Source of the DNA: an uncultured Collinsella sp.
GTDB taxonomy: Bacteria; Actinomycetota; Coriobacteriia; Coriobacteriales; Coriobacteriaceae
Direction: 5' to 3'
NCBI GenBank assembly: GCA_958405195.1
Contig: CATYDM010000001.1
Location: 62,001-126,000 of the forward strand
DNA: 64,000 bases
Part shown: positions 51,785 to 60,408 of the stretch, piece after piece
Layout of the letters: the number at the start of each line of letters is the position of its first letter
Numbering within the stretch: the stretch's first letter is position 1
Translations under genes and position numbers: made by a program
Notes under the pieces: generated by a model
What the model was told of the DNA's origin: nothing
The model's database searches: none
The model's input: the letters and a program-made list of their open reading frames with translations, nothing else

Positions 51785-51851
51785 AGTTGCGGTGATATAG
51801 GGACTGTTTGGCGCTTTGGAGCCTCAAAACAGTCCCTATATCACCGCAACT
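51785..51851. repeat. Family C palindrome with perfect 25-base arms
   Basis: AGTTGCGGTGATATAGGGAC continuing to 51809 pairs perfectly with 51827-51851 around a 17-base centre. The tip matches the 43430 copy; the inner arm is different, so only the ends are conserved. Confidence 0.88.
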
Positions 51852-51901
51852 TGGAAGGGACGGGCGGTGTCGGATGAGTGGCGCTGGCGGGTTAGGGCGG
51901 T

Positions 51902-52822
51902 TTAGGCCTGTTTGCGGTGCTTCCATTGTTTGCGGCACCAGTGCATAAGCGCTTTTACGATGGGAATCGTGATGAGGATGACCCATGCGGGATGGGGCTG
52001 TCCCAGGCAGAGCCACATGTAGAGGAACCAAGTTATGGCAGCTGCCGGGTAGACGGCGTCGACAAGCTTTGACAGATGACGTCGGTCGATGAAATCGCCA
52101 AGCGCGTAGTAGACGGGAATCAAAAAGACGAGGAAAAGTCCCGTAGTCCACACGCCGCAAATTATGCCGAGCGCCAGATAGGCGAGGGCGACAAGCACGG
52201 GGAAGGGGAACTTATTCCACGCGCGACCGAGCTTGGTGTGGAAATGCTTGCCATGATGGTCGAGCTTGTCGCGCGCCTCTTTCCAGCTGGAGAATTGTTC
52301 GCCGTCGATAACCACGGTGCCATCGGCATTGGTGTGCACGCTGTGCCCGTCGTCCTCTAGCGTGTCAATATGTACGCCGCCCGGCCCCACGTGCACCTCT
52401 TCACCCTTGCGGTCGTTGGTCACATGGATGCCGCTCCAGCCAACATGTACTTCCTCGCCTTTATTGGGATCAATGACGTGGATACCGCGCGCGAGGGAAA
52501 TATCGACAAGTGGCTTGTCGCCGCAATCGGCGTGCTCGGCAGAATCCTCAGCCTCGTCAGCCACATCCGCCGTCTCGGTGTCGGCACTGCCGTCCTCAAG
52601 GTCGTCGGCATCGCTAGCCGCTTCCCCATACAACAGCTCGTCCAACGACACGCCATACAGTGCGGCGAGCGCAATAAGGTTATCGGTATCGGGTGAGGAC
52701 TCACTGCGCTCCCATTTACTGACAGCCTGGCGACTTACGCCCAGTTGGGCAGCAAGGGCCTCCTGAGAAAGACCGGCAGCTTTGCGGCGATCGACGAGAC
52801 GCTGTGCCATCGCAAGGTCCAT
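51902..52822 (-). CDS. HTH (XRE) regulator with internal repeats and C-terminal membrane domain
   Basis: The ATG at 52822 (AAAGGAAC upstream) gives 306 residues. The HTH is at about 5-60 (AAGLSQEALAAQLGVSRQAVSKWERS). An acidic linker follows, then three tandem ~19-residue repeats (GIHVIDPNKGEEVHVGWS, GIHVTNDRKGEEVHVGPG, GVHIDTLEDDGHSVH; about 113-170). A soluble part leads to about four membrane helices (about 210-295). It is probably a membrane-tied regulator; the signal is unknown. It lies between the two direct repeats. Confidence 0.8.
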   Translation of the reverse strand: MDLAMAQRLVDRRKAAGLSQEALAAQLGVSRQAVSKWERSESSPDTDNLIALAALYGVSLDELLYGEAASDADDLEDGSADTETADVADEAEDSAEHADCGDKPLVDISLARGIHVIDPNKGEEVHVGWSGIHVTNDRKGEEVHVGPGGVHIDTLEDDGHSVHTNADGTVVIDGEQFSSWKEARDKLDHHGKHFHTKLGRAWNKFPFPVLVALAYLALGIICGVWTTGLFLVFLIPVYYALGDFIDRRHLSKLVDAVYPAAAITWFLYMWLCLGQPHPAWVILITIPIVKALMHWCRKQWKHRKQA

Positions 52823-53010
52823 GGTGGTTCCTTTCATGTGGTGACCGTAATCGAATGAGGCGAGTATGCCGAAAACAACCGGTAGCGACCACCATTTCTA
52901 GTTAGAATCTGCCCCAACCCTACCGCAACTACCAGTAGCAACCCCTAACGACCTGCCATTTCATGACAAATGTCAGTGCAAATAACAACCAAGAGCCCTC
53001 TCGATAAGTT

Positions 53011-53068
53011 GCGGTGGAATATTTCCCGTTTGGCCTATCAGAGCCAGCAAAGGGAACTATTCCACCGC
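53011..53068. repeat. Family C-like palindrome
   Basis: GCGGTGGAATATTTCCC (53011-53027) and its complement (53052-53068) with one mismatch around 24 bases. The preceding GTT extends the GTTGCGGTG tip shared with 43430 and 51785. Confidence 0.75.
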
Positions 53069-53123
53069 CACATTCTGTTAGGCCACGCACTCGCAGAGTA
53101 GCTGCGGGTGCCTGGGGTAGGAT

Positions 53124-53335
53124 GCGGCGTGCATTTTTTGGAGTATTCAGCAGCCGAGAGCACCTGCATACTGGATTTTGGGCGAAAGGCAGGCGCCATG
53201 GGCCGCATCCTGTAAAAAACGAGCGGCTCTTGAGGCGTTGGGGGCTCAGAATCAGGACTTTAAGCGCTGTTTTGTGCGCCCGCTCCCGCACCCGCGGGCT
53301 CCGGGATGCTGAATACTCCGGAATTTGCACGCCGC
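53124..53335. mobile_element. MITE-like element, copy B (29-bp terminal inverted repeats)
   Basis: Left end at 53124-53152 and complementary right end at 53307-53335, 25 of 29 matching. Length 212 versus 211 in copy A. Confidence 0.6.
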
Positions 53336-53355
53336 CCCCTGGGGTACCCGCGGGC

Positions 53356-53399
53356 AAAAAGCAACCGCCCCGCCGAAATATGCAATCGGCGGGACGGTT
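53356..53399 (-). terminator. Terminator of the RR-HK-ABC operon
   Basis: Fourteen-base arms at 53363-53376 and 53386-53399 (one mismatch) followed on the minus strand by GCTTTTTG. An equivalent stem is in direct repeat copy A (50875-50911). Confidence 0.85.
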
Positions 53400-53457
53400 T
53401 ATGCAAAAATGCGGTTGTGGTACGTTACAGCTCGCTACAGCTTGAATCCCAGGCAGG

Positions 53458-56223
53458 TTACTCGGCGCTCTTGAGGGCGCCGACCATGTCGATCTTGTTG
53501 AGGGTACGATTGGTGGCGAGGTTGACGATAAACGTAAAGCCAAAGGAAAGCACCACGGCGAGCACGTAGCTTAGCGGCTCGACCTCAACATCAAAGTACA
53601 GCGACGGCATCTGCAAAATGTACGTAAAGCTCTCGGCAAGCAGGCCACCCAGCGGCACGCCCAGTGCGGTGCCAATCGCCGTGAGGATCAACGTCTCCTT
53701 GTTGACGTAGTGGTGCACCTCACCACGGCGGAAGCCCAGCACCTTGATGGTCGCCAGCTCGCGTTCGCGCTCGGAGATATTCGTGTTGGACAGCGTAAAC
53801 ACCACCACAAACGATAGGCACGCTGCCATAAAGGTCACAAGTACCACGACCGAATTGATAATCGTAAAGTTCGCCTCATAGTTTTCCCAATGTTCGGCCG
53901 TGCTCGAGATGGTGAGCCAACCGTCGCTCTTAAGCTTCTTGCTAAACGCAATCTGGTCGACCGACGAGCCCTTAAGCAGCACAAAGACGCCGTTAAGACG
54001 CGCGCTTCGACCGAACGCGCGCTCATAGGTGCCCTGCGTCATGTAAAGCGTGTTGCCCAGATAGTTAAGCGAAATGTCGCTGACCTTGACCTTGGCTACG
54101 TTGAGCGACGAATCCTGGACGTGTGCCGTATCGCCCGGCTGAATCCCCAGCACCAGCTGTGAACTCTTGCTCAGGTACACATCTCCGTCACGCAAAGATA
54201 GCGGCTCTTTGGACTCATCCTCGAGACGCACGTAGTCGTCCAGGTCGTTCGTGCGGTCATCGGGCACCACGATCAGCTGCACGGTCTCGCTCTTGCCGCC
54301 AAATGTAAAGGTGACGTTGTCGGTCATAATCGGCAGGGTCGAGCTCACCGTCACGTTGGAATCATTGGCCGTGCTGCGCTCATCCAATGCCGCGCACGTC
54401 TGCGAAAAATCGTCGGGATTGGCGACCGCCAGCAAGTCATAGCGCGTGATATGCCCGTACTGTTTGGGCGAAAGCGCCACCGACGTGTCGCGAATGCCCA
54501 TACCGCAGATCACGAGCGCCGTGCAGCCGGCGATACCGAAGATGGTCATAAAGGCGCGCTTTTTGTAGCGGAACAGGTTACGCGCCGCCACCTTGTTCAA
54601 GAAGCCCATGCGGCGCCAAATAAAGCCGATGCGCTCAAGCAAAATGCGTGAGCCGGCACGCGGCGCCTTGGGACGCATGAGCGAAGCCGGTGTCTCGGCC
54701 ATCTCGTGGCGGCAGGCGATAATCGTAGCGCCCACCACGCCCACGGCAAACAGCGCCACCGACATAATCGACGACACAATGTCGTACGAAAGCAGCATCT
54801 GGGGCAGCGAGTACATGTCGTCGAACACCGTAAACAGGAACAGCGGCAGGCCCACAAATCCGATGATGTTGCCGAGCACGCCGCCGATCAGACAGGCCCA
54901 CAGCGCATAGTCCACGTATTTGGACAGGATGCGTCCGCGCGAATAACCGAGCGCCTTATACAGGCCGATGAGTGTGCGTTCCTCCTCGACCATACGCGTG
55001 GCGGTGGTAAGGCTGATGAGCACGGCGACGATAAAGAAGATGAACGGGAACACCGTGGCGATGGCTTCAATTGACGAGCTATCGCTCTCCACGCTCGAGT
55101 AGCTTGCGATATTGCCGCGGTCCTGGATGTACCAGGTGCATTCGCCCAGATCGGAAAGCTCGGCGCGGGCATCGGCAAACTGCTGGTCGGCGGCGGCGCG
55201 GCGCTGATCCAGGTCGGCCTGCGCTTGCACGCGCTCCTCGCTGCCCTCTGCCATGCGATTGATGTTGTCCTGCTCAATCCCAAAGAGCATATTCGCCTGG
55301 CGCTCGGCCGCATCCAAGCTTGCCGGCGTGTCGACCGTCAGTTCCTGAGCGCGCGCCTTCTCACGCTCCTCGCGAATCTTCTCTATATTGCCCTTGACCT
55401 TGTTGATCTTTGCCGCGTAGGCATCCGAATAGGAGTTGAGGCTCTTGGCTCCCTCGACGATCACGTGGACGGCGGAGTAGGAGGAAGATGTCGCGGCATC
55501 CTCGCTCACATAGAACCTATAGTCCGCAGCCGAAGCAGCGCGAAAGTCGTTGACGGTCGAGTCGGAGCTCACATCAGTGGGGTCGAGGACCTCGGCCGTA
55601 ATGGTGTAATCGCCCGCGGCAAACTGGTCCTTAGCGCTTTGGTTCGACGAGCTCGCGTCATTGGCGGCAAAGCTCACGGTATCGCCGAGCTTTTTGCCCG
55701 AAGCCTTCAGGAACTTCGATGTCACCGCAACCTCATCGGCGCTCTCGGGCAAATCGCCGTTCACGAGCACCGGCTGATCGATGTTCTCCTTGGAGAGACT
55801 TTGCACGACCACGCGCTCGCGCGTTGTGCCCACGGCGGTGTAGGCGGTCTCGGTGTAGATGCCCTCGGCCGTCTCGACGCCGTCGACCTCTTGGATAGCC
55901 GAAAGATCGTCGCGCGTAAAGCCATAGGTCGACTGCACGTTAATGTCATAGACACTCTGCTGGTCAAAGTAGGCGTCAACCGAATCGCGCAGATCCTCGC
56001 AGCCCGCCTTAAGGCCGCACATCACGCTCACGCCAAGCGCGGTGATGACCACGATTGACAAGAAGCGCTTAAGACTGCCTCGGATTGTGCGGTAAATGCC
56101 ACGGCGAAAAATCGTCGGGACCATATCGTTTGAGCTTTGAGCAGTGCGGTAGGTCGCGAACTCCCAGTCGCGGTCTGCGTGCTCCGTATCGTGGTTTTGG
56201 CTGTTTTGGCGATCTTGGTCCAT
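53458..56223 (-). CDS. FtsX-type ABC transporter permease
   Basis: The ATG at 56223, five bases after the ATPase stop, gives 921 residues. One N-terminal membrane helix (about 55-75) is followed by a large extracytoplasmic domain that includes a coiled coil (about 270-345). Then come three helices, a second large domain, and three to four C-terminal helices: two FtsX repeats (FFIVAVLISLTTATRMVEEERTLIGLYKALGYS and SFVVVFTLSNTNISERERELATIKVLGFRR). This is the large MacB/bacitracin-type layout, probably moving lipids, antibiotics or proteins at the envelope. It is the last gene of the response regulator-kinase-ATPase-permease run. Confidence 0.9.
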   Translation of the reverse strand: MDQDRQNSQNHDTEHADRDWEFATYRTAQSSNDMVPTIFRRGIYRTIRGSLKRFLSIVVITALGVSVMCGLKAGCEDLRDSVDAYFDQQSVYDINVQSTYGFTRDDLSAIQEVDGVETAEGIYTETAYTAVGTTRERVVVQSLSKENIDQPVLVNGDLPESADEVAVTSKFLKASGKKLGDTVSFAANDASSSNQSAKDQFAAGDYTITAEVLDPTDVSSDSTVNDFRAASAADYRFYVSEDAATSSSYSAVHVIVEGAKSLNSYSDAYAAKINKVKGNIEKIREEREKARAQELTVDTPASLDAAERQANMLFGIEQDNINRMAEGSEERVQAQADLDQRRAAADQQFADARAELSDLGECTWYIQDRGNIASYSSVESDSSSIEAIATVFPFIFFIVAVLISLTTATRMVEEERTLIGLYKALGYSRGRILSKYVDYALWACLIGGVLGNIIGFVGLPLFLFTVFDDMYSLPQMLLSYDIVSSIMSVALFAVGVVGATIIACRHEMAETPASLMRPKAPRAGSRILLERIGFIWRRMGFLNKVAARNLFRYKKRAFMTIFGIAGCTALVICGMGIRDTSVALSPKQYGHITRYDLLAVANPDDFSQTCAALDERSTANDSNVTVSSTLPIMTDNVTFTFGGKSETVQLIVVPDDRTNDLDDYVRLEDESKEPLSLRDGDVYLSKSSQLVLGIQPGDTAHVQDSSLNVAKVKVSDISLNYLGNTLYMTQGTYERAFGRSARLNGVFVLLKGSSVDQIAFSKKLKSDGWLTISSTAEHWENYEANFTIINSVVVLVTFMAACLSFVVVFTLSNTNISERERELATIKVLGFRRGEVHHYVNKETLILTAIGTALGVPLGGLLAESFTYILQMPSLYFDVEVEPLSYVLAVVLSFGFTFIVNLATNRTLNKIDMVGALKSAE

Positions 56224-56228
56224 GGGCG

Positions 56229-56930
56229 CTACCACTCGATCGTCTCGATAGGCACGGGATTTTGCTGGACCGTCTCGCTCTCCACGCGGCCGCTCTTAAA
56301 GCGGATCAGGCGATCGGCCATGGGCGCCAGCGCGGAGTTATGGGTGATGATGATGACCGTGATGCCCTGCTTGCGACAGGTGTCCTGTAGCAGCTGCAAG
56401 ATCTGCTTGCCGGTTTTGTAGTCGAGTGCGCCCGTGGGCTCGTCGCACAGGAGCAACTTGGGGTTCTTGGCCAGCGCGCGGGCGATGGACACACGCTGCT
56501 GCTCGCCGCCCGAAAGCTGCGCCGGAAAGTTAGCAAGACGGTCGCCCAGGCCAACCTGACGAAGCGTTTGCTCGGCATCGAGCGAATCGGGGCAAATCTG
56601 CGCCGCAAGCTCGACATTTTCGAGCGCCGTCAGGTTGGGGACCAGATTGTAGAACTGGAAGACAAAGCCGACGTCGGCACGGCGGTATTCCACGAGCTGC
56701 GCCTCGTTGGCGGAGCTCACGTCGCGCCCGTCCACCGTCACAGTGCCGGAGGTTACCGTATCCATGCCACCCAGGATGTTGAGCGCCGTAGTCTTGCCGG
56801 CACCCGAGGCGCCCAGGATAATGGCGAGCTCGCCGCGCTCAACGGTAAAGCTCGCGCCGTCGAGCGCGTGAATGCGGGCATCGCCCTCGCCGTACGCCTT
56901 GATGACGTCTTTGAATTCGATATAAGCCAT
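56229..56930 (-). CDS. MacB/LolD-type ABC ATPase
   Basis: 233 residues: Walker A GASGAGKTT, Q-loop FVFQFYNLVPNL, signature LSGGEQQRVSIARAL, Walker B LLLCDEPTGALD, switch His IITHNSAL. The sequence type is that of FtsX-partner ATPases. The ribosome-binding site is weak (TGGGAA). The permease follows after five bases. Confidence 0.95.
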   Translation of the reverse strand: MAYIEFKDVIKAYGEGDARIHALDGASFTVERGELAIILGASGAGKTTALNILGGMDTVTSGTVTVDGRDVSSANEAQLVEYRRADVGFVFQFYNLVPNLTALENVELAAQICPDSLDAEQTLRQVGLGDRLANFPAQLSGGEQQRVSIARALAKNPKLLLCDEPTGALDYKTGKQILQLLQDTCRKQGITVIIITHNSALAPMADRLIRFKSGRVESETVQQNPVPIETIEW

Positions 56931-56985
56931 CGATTAATTCCCATCTGGTCGGATAACTCCTTAGTATTACCCATTTCGCACCGAC

Positions 56986-57015
56986 CAAAAAGGGACAGGT
57001 TCATTTTGGCAGGTT
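56986..57015. repeat. Family A palindromic repeat at the histidine kinase stop codon
   Basis: GACCAAAAAGGGACAGGTTC and on to TTTTGGCAGGTTT; the right arm runs into the stop codon at 57016-57018. The left arm is truncated relative to the 6785 copy. Confidence 0.75.
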
Positions 57016-58395
57016 TTAGAGGCGGACGGTGAAGGTGATCTGGTTGCCGTGGCCGCAGACAGAAGCGCTCCCACCATGGGCTTCGGCGATGGCACGCACC
57101 ACGGATAGGCCCACGCCCGAGCCGCCCGTCTTGGAGCTGCGCGACACGTCCGCACGATAGAAGCGGTCGAACAATCGATCTAGATCGCCTTCGGGCAGCT
57201 CGTCCACGGCGTTCGAAACGACAAGCTCGGCCGAGCCTTTGCCCGCACCGCGCGAAACAGCACGCAGGCTCAGCTCGATAACGCTGTCTTCGCTTGCGTA
57301 GCGTGTGGCGTTGTCCAGCAGTAGTTCAACAACCTGCGCCACTGCCGCGGCATCGGCATGGGCCCGCACACCGCTCGCGATCGACGTCGACAGCCGCTTG
57401 CCGCGCGAAACCGCCACCGATTCAAACGGCGCCGCCGCCTTGTCCACCGCCTCCGAAAGATCAAACGATGTCATGGCAAAGCCCGCCGAGCCCTCGTCCA
57501 TGCGAGCCAAAAATACCAGACGCTCCGTAAGTGCCGTCAGCCGCGCGACCTGCTCGTGAATGCTCTGCGTCCACTCACTCTCGCCGCTCTCAATTTCCTG
57601 TACCTCGTTAGCGGCATCAATCACGGCCAGCGGCGTCTTGATCTCGTGGCTCGCATCGGTAATAAAGCGCTTTTGCTTGCTGTAGCTCTCGACCATCGGT
57701 CGAATCACCGCGCCCGAGGCACCCGCCACAATTGCCAACACCGCCAGCCAGCCAATGCAGCTGATGGCCACGCTCGCGCTTAAAAACGAATGGAAGCTTG
57801 TGAGCTCGCGTGAACAGTCGACGAATACATAGGTTGTCTCGTCGCCCTGAACCGTAACCGTATAGCGGTAGTTACCAGAAAAGCCCGAGGTCAAACCCTT
57901 GGAATACAGTCCTGCAGCGATGCGGGCGGCACGCTTGGCGCCCACCGCGGCAATGCGAGCCGTGTTGACATCGGTCACCTGCCCGCCGGCAATCGACACC
58001 GTAAAGTAGCGCGTGTCGAAGGGAGACTCCGCCGTCATGCCTTCAAAATGCCCATCGCGAACGGCTGCCCGGTTACCGGTAGCAACCTTGCCGGCAACCG
58101 CATCCTGACCGGGATCGGCCTTAGGCTCATCCGTCCAATCGATGCCGTCCTTGCCCGCCAAGATATAGCCCAGACGAGCGTCGGCCATCTTGCAGACATG
58201 CGAGTAGTTGACGATATTGATGCCGGCGATGATAAGCGTAAGCACGGCGGTCACGGCACCCATGGCAACCAGGATGAACTTACGACGCAGGCGACGTCCC
58301 ATTGCACTGGCAGCATCGGCGCGCCCCGGATTACCCGAGTCCGCGCCCATGCCGAGCTTTGCCGTCGTGCGCTTCCACCACGCACTCGCGCTCAC
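57016..58395 (-). CDS. Sensor histidine kinase
   Basis: 459 residues from a GTG two bases after the response regulator stop (GGAGG about 10 bases upstream). Two membrane helices (about 37-60 and 198-222) bound an extracytoplasmic sensor domain of about 135 residues. The kinase core has the H-box ITDASHEIKTPLAVI, N-box LLDNATRYASEDS and G-box TGGSGVGLSVVRAIAEAHGG. It phosphorylates the OmpR-type regulator encoded upstream and probably senses an envelope signal handled by the ABC exporter. Confidence 0.94.
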   Translation of the reverse strand: MSASAWWKRTTAKLGMGADSGNPGRADAASAMGRRLRRKFILVAMGAVTAVLTLIIAGINIVNYSHVCKMADARLGYILAGKDGIDWTDEPKADPGQDAVAGKVATGNRAAVRDGHFEGMTAESPFDTRYFTVSIAGGQVTDVNTARIAAVGAKRAARIAAGLYSKGLTSGFSGNYRYTVTVQGDETTYVFVDCSRELTSFHSFLSASVAISCIGWLAVLAIVAGASGAVIRPMVESYSKQKRFITDASHEIKTPLAVIDAANEVQEIESGESEWTQSIHEQVARLTALTERLVFLARMDEGSAGFAMTSFDLSEAVDKAAAPFESVAVSRGKRLSTSIASGVRAHADAAAVAQVVELLLDNATRYASEDSVIELSLRAVSRGAGKGSAELVVSNAVDELPEGDLDRLFDRFYRADVSRSSKTGGSGVGLSVVRAIAEAHGGSASVCGHGNQITFTVRL

Positions 58396-58397
58396 AC

Positions 58398-59081
58398 CTA
58401 TTCGCCCTCCTCAACAACCTCGAGCGAATAGCCCTGGTTGCGCGATGCACGAATCGCAACGTTGGCACCAAGCGCCGTCAGCTTTTTGCGCAGGTACGAG
58501 ATGTAGACCCACACCGCGTTGGCGCCTTCGGGCGCGTCCTCACCCCAAACCCCGAGCATCAGACGCTCGGTGGGCATGCGCGTGCCGGCGTTGCGCATAA
58601 AGAGCTCCATAAGCTGAAACTCACGATTGGCCAGGTGCTCCTCGCCCAAAGGGCCAACGAGCGTGCACGATGCCGTGTCGAGACGCACGTTGCCCACGCT
58701 GAGCGTCGTGGCGTCAATTGCCGTCGCGGCACGCGTCATGGCACGAATACGCGCAAGCAGCTCCTTGGCGGCAAACGGCTTGGTCAGGTAATCGTTGGCA
58801 CCGGCATCCAAGCCCTCGACCTTATCGGACACCTCGCATTTTGCCGTGAGCATAATGATGGGCAGACGCTTACCGGCGGCGCGTGTGCGCTTGAGCACCT
58901 CAATGCCATCCATGCCGGGCATCATGATGTCCAGGATTGCAGCGTCGTAATCGTTGGTGAGTAGATACTCGAGCGCCGTCAGGCCGTCGAGCGCGGTGTC
59001 GACCTCGTAGTCGCTATGTTGAAGAATCGCGGTAAGAGCGCGGGAGAGGCCGGGTTCGTCCTCGGCAAGCATCAGCTTCAT
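58398..59081 (-). CDS. OmpR family response regulator
   Basis: 227 residues: receiver with MKLMLAEDEPGLS (acid pocket), phospho-acceptor Asp in AAILDIMMPGMDG and Lys in YLTKPF; C-terminal winged helix with LANREFQLMELFMRNAG and VWVYISYLRKKL. First gene of the operon, so it probably controls itself and the ABC exporter. AAAGGAAC precedes the ATG. Confidence 0.96.
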   Translation of the reverse strand: MKLMLAEDEPGLSRALTAILQHSDYEVDTALDGLTALEYLLTNDYDAAILDIMMPGMDGIEVLKRTRAAGKRLPIIMLTAKCEVSDKVEGLDAGANDYLTKPFAAKELLARIRAMTRAATAIDATTLSVGNVRLDTASCTLVGPLGEEHLANREFQLMELFMRNAGTRMPTERLMLGVWGEDAPEGANAVWVYISYLRKKLTALGANVAIRASRNQGYSLEVVEEGE

Positions 59082-59309
59082 AGTTGTTCCTTTGGCGCGC
59101 GGCTATACAGATTTCGATATTGCCGATGATAGCGCACCGCCAGCCGCCTTAGCGCAGCCTTAGCTGCTCAACCTGCACGTTTCTAAAAACGCTGGATAGG
59201 GCTTAGCCAAACTTAAGGCGCACGTGTCGAGCGCTTTGACGCATGCCGAGCGCGAAGGGACAGTGACTCGTCCTTTCACGGCGTCCTAGTTATGCAAAGT
59301 GCTCGAGCG

Positions 59310-59888
59310 TTACTCCTCGTACGCGCCCTCAAGCCGCAGCAGCCACTCCTTGCGGTCGAGGCCGCCGGCATATCCGTTGAGCGAACCATCGGCGGCAACC
59401 ACGCGATGGCACGGCACAATAATCGAAATGGGATTACGCGCGACCGCGGCCCCCACGGCACGGGGAGACGCAACGGGTGCTTCGTTTCCCGGTACACGAT
59501 GTCGAGCCGCAACACGCTGGGCGATCTCACCATACGTAGCGACCTCGCCACGCGGGATAGAAAGCAGCTCAAACCAAACCTCGCGCTGAAACGCCGTACC
59601 AATCATATGCAACGGCGGCGTAAACCGAGGCTCCTGCCCCGCAAAATAAGCATTCAGCCAAGCCCAAGAACGCTCAAGTACCGACGAGGCAGCACCGTTT
59701 GTCGGATTCACCGAAGACATGCCGCCAGCACCAGAAACCGCATCGGCGCCTTCAACATGTTCGGGATCTTCTTTGAGAAGCGTGGAGCCAAAGTGCTCCT
59801 GCCCCTCAAACCAAAGCCCCGTCAAACCGCGGCCATCAGCGGCAAGCAGGATTTCGCCCAAAGGCGAAGCAAACGTCGTCGTGACCAC
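59310..59888 (-). CDS. ogt: Methylated-DNA-protein cysteine methyltransferase
   Basis: 192 residues from a GTG with AAAGGAG six bases upstream. The alkyl-acceptor site is IIVPCHRVVAADGSLNGYAGGL; the DNA-binding helix has GEVATYGEIAQRVAARH, with an insert between. The protein repairs O6-alkylguanine by irreversible transfer to its cysteine. The N-terminal domain carries a Ser/Gly-rich loop (about 50-68) that is longer than usual. Confidence 0.94.
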   Translation of the reverse strand: MVTTTFASPLGEILLAADGRGLTGLWFEGQEHFGSTLLKEDPEHVEGADAVSGAGGMSSVNPTNGAASSVLERSWAWLNAYFAGQEPRFTPPLHMIGTAFQREVWFELLSIPRGEVATYGEIAQRVAARHRVPGNEAPVASPRAVGAAVARNPISIIVPCHRVVAADGSLNGYAGGLDRKEWLLRLEGAYEE

Positions 59889-60408
59889 CAGCGGCTCCTT
59901 TCAAAACTCCGCAAACATAATACCGCGAACTGTGCAGACAACCCCAATCGACCCCAAAGTCCCCAAAGGCGGCAGGCGCGAAGCGCCGAGGCCGCCGCCG
60001 GGACTAGGGCCCACAACAGCCGCGCGCCCCCACATCAGCCCAGCGGCCCCAACCAACAACGGCCCCATCGCAGACTGCTCGCAGCCGAGTCACCGCAGGC
60101 GGGGGCCGGGCTTAGCTTTCAGAACACTCCGCAGACCAGTGTGGCGGCCGGGGCGCCGCGCCCCGCGCCCCCGGCCCCCCCCCCCCCCCCCCCGCGGGCG
60201 GGCGGGCAACAAAACCCCCGCCCCCCCCCCCCCCACGCGCCCCCGGGCGGCCGCGGCTACCCGGCGGGGGGGGGCGGTGATGTGTTACCAGCCCCGGCCG
60301 CCCACTGGGGGGGGGGGTGGCGGGGGGCCCGGAAGGAGCAGGACAAGGCGCCACACATGGTCGAGGACGTTCTGAAAGCTAAGCCCGGCCCCCGCCGGAC
60401 AGGTCACA
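59889..60408. other. Non-coding interval with extreme C/G homopolymers between inverted repeats
   Basis: 520 bases without a credible gene. 60100-60126 and 60370-60396 are perfect 27-base inverted repeats (GCGGGGGCCGGGCTTAGCTT...), and pairing continues inward imperfectly to CAGTGTGGCG / CGCCACACATG. The enclosed 60140-60345 is nearly pure C then G, with runs of more than 15 C and 11 G. Base calls here are doubtful. Confidence 0.7.

Larger units (their letters stand above)
52823..53457. other. Non-coding interval carrying repeats and the FtsX operon 3' end
   Basis: About 635 bases without a convincing gene. It holds the promoter region of the HTH gene, a family C-type palindrome, direct repeat copy B with its MITE-like element, and the FtsX operon terminator. 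Confidence 0.6.
53101..53483. repeat. ~383-bp direct repeat, copy B
   Basis: Partner of copy A (50615-50998). It spans the 3' flank of the FtsX-like gene and its last codons. The two copies flank about 2.1 kb containing the 51134 gene and the HTH regulator. Confidence 0.88.

Noticed and set aside
59256..59278. GAAGGGAC...GTCCTTTC hairpin as another stop-adjacent repeat at ogt
   Set aside because: Short imperfect arms and about 30 bases from the ogt stop; too weak to add to the repeat families.
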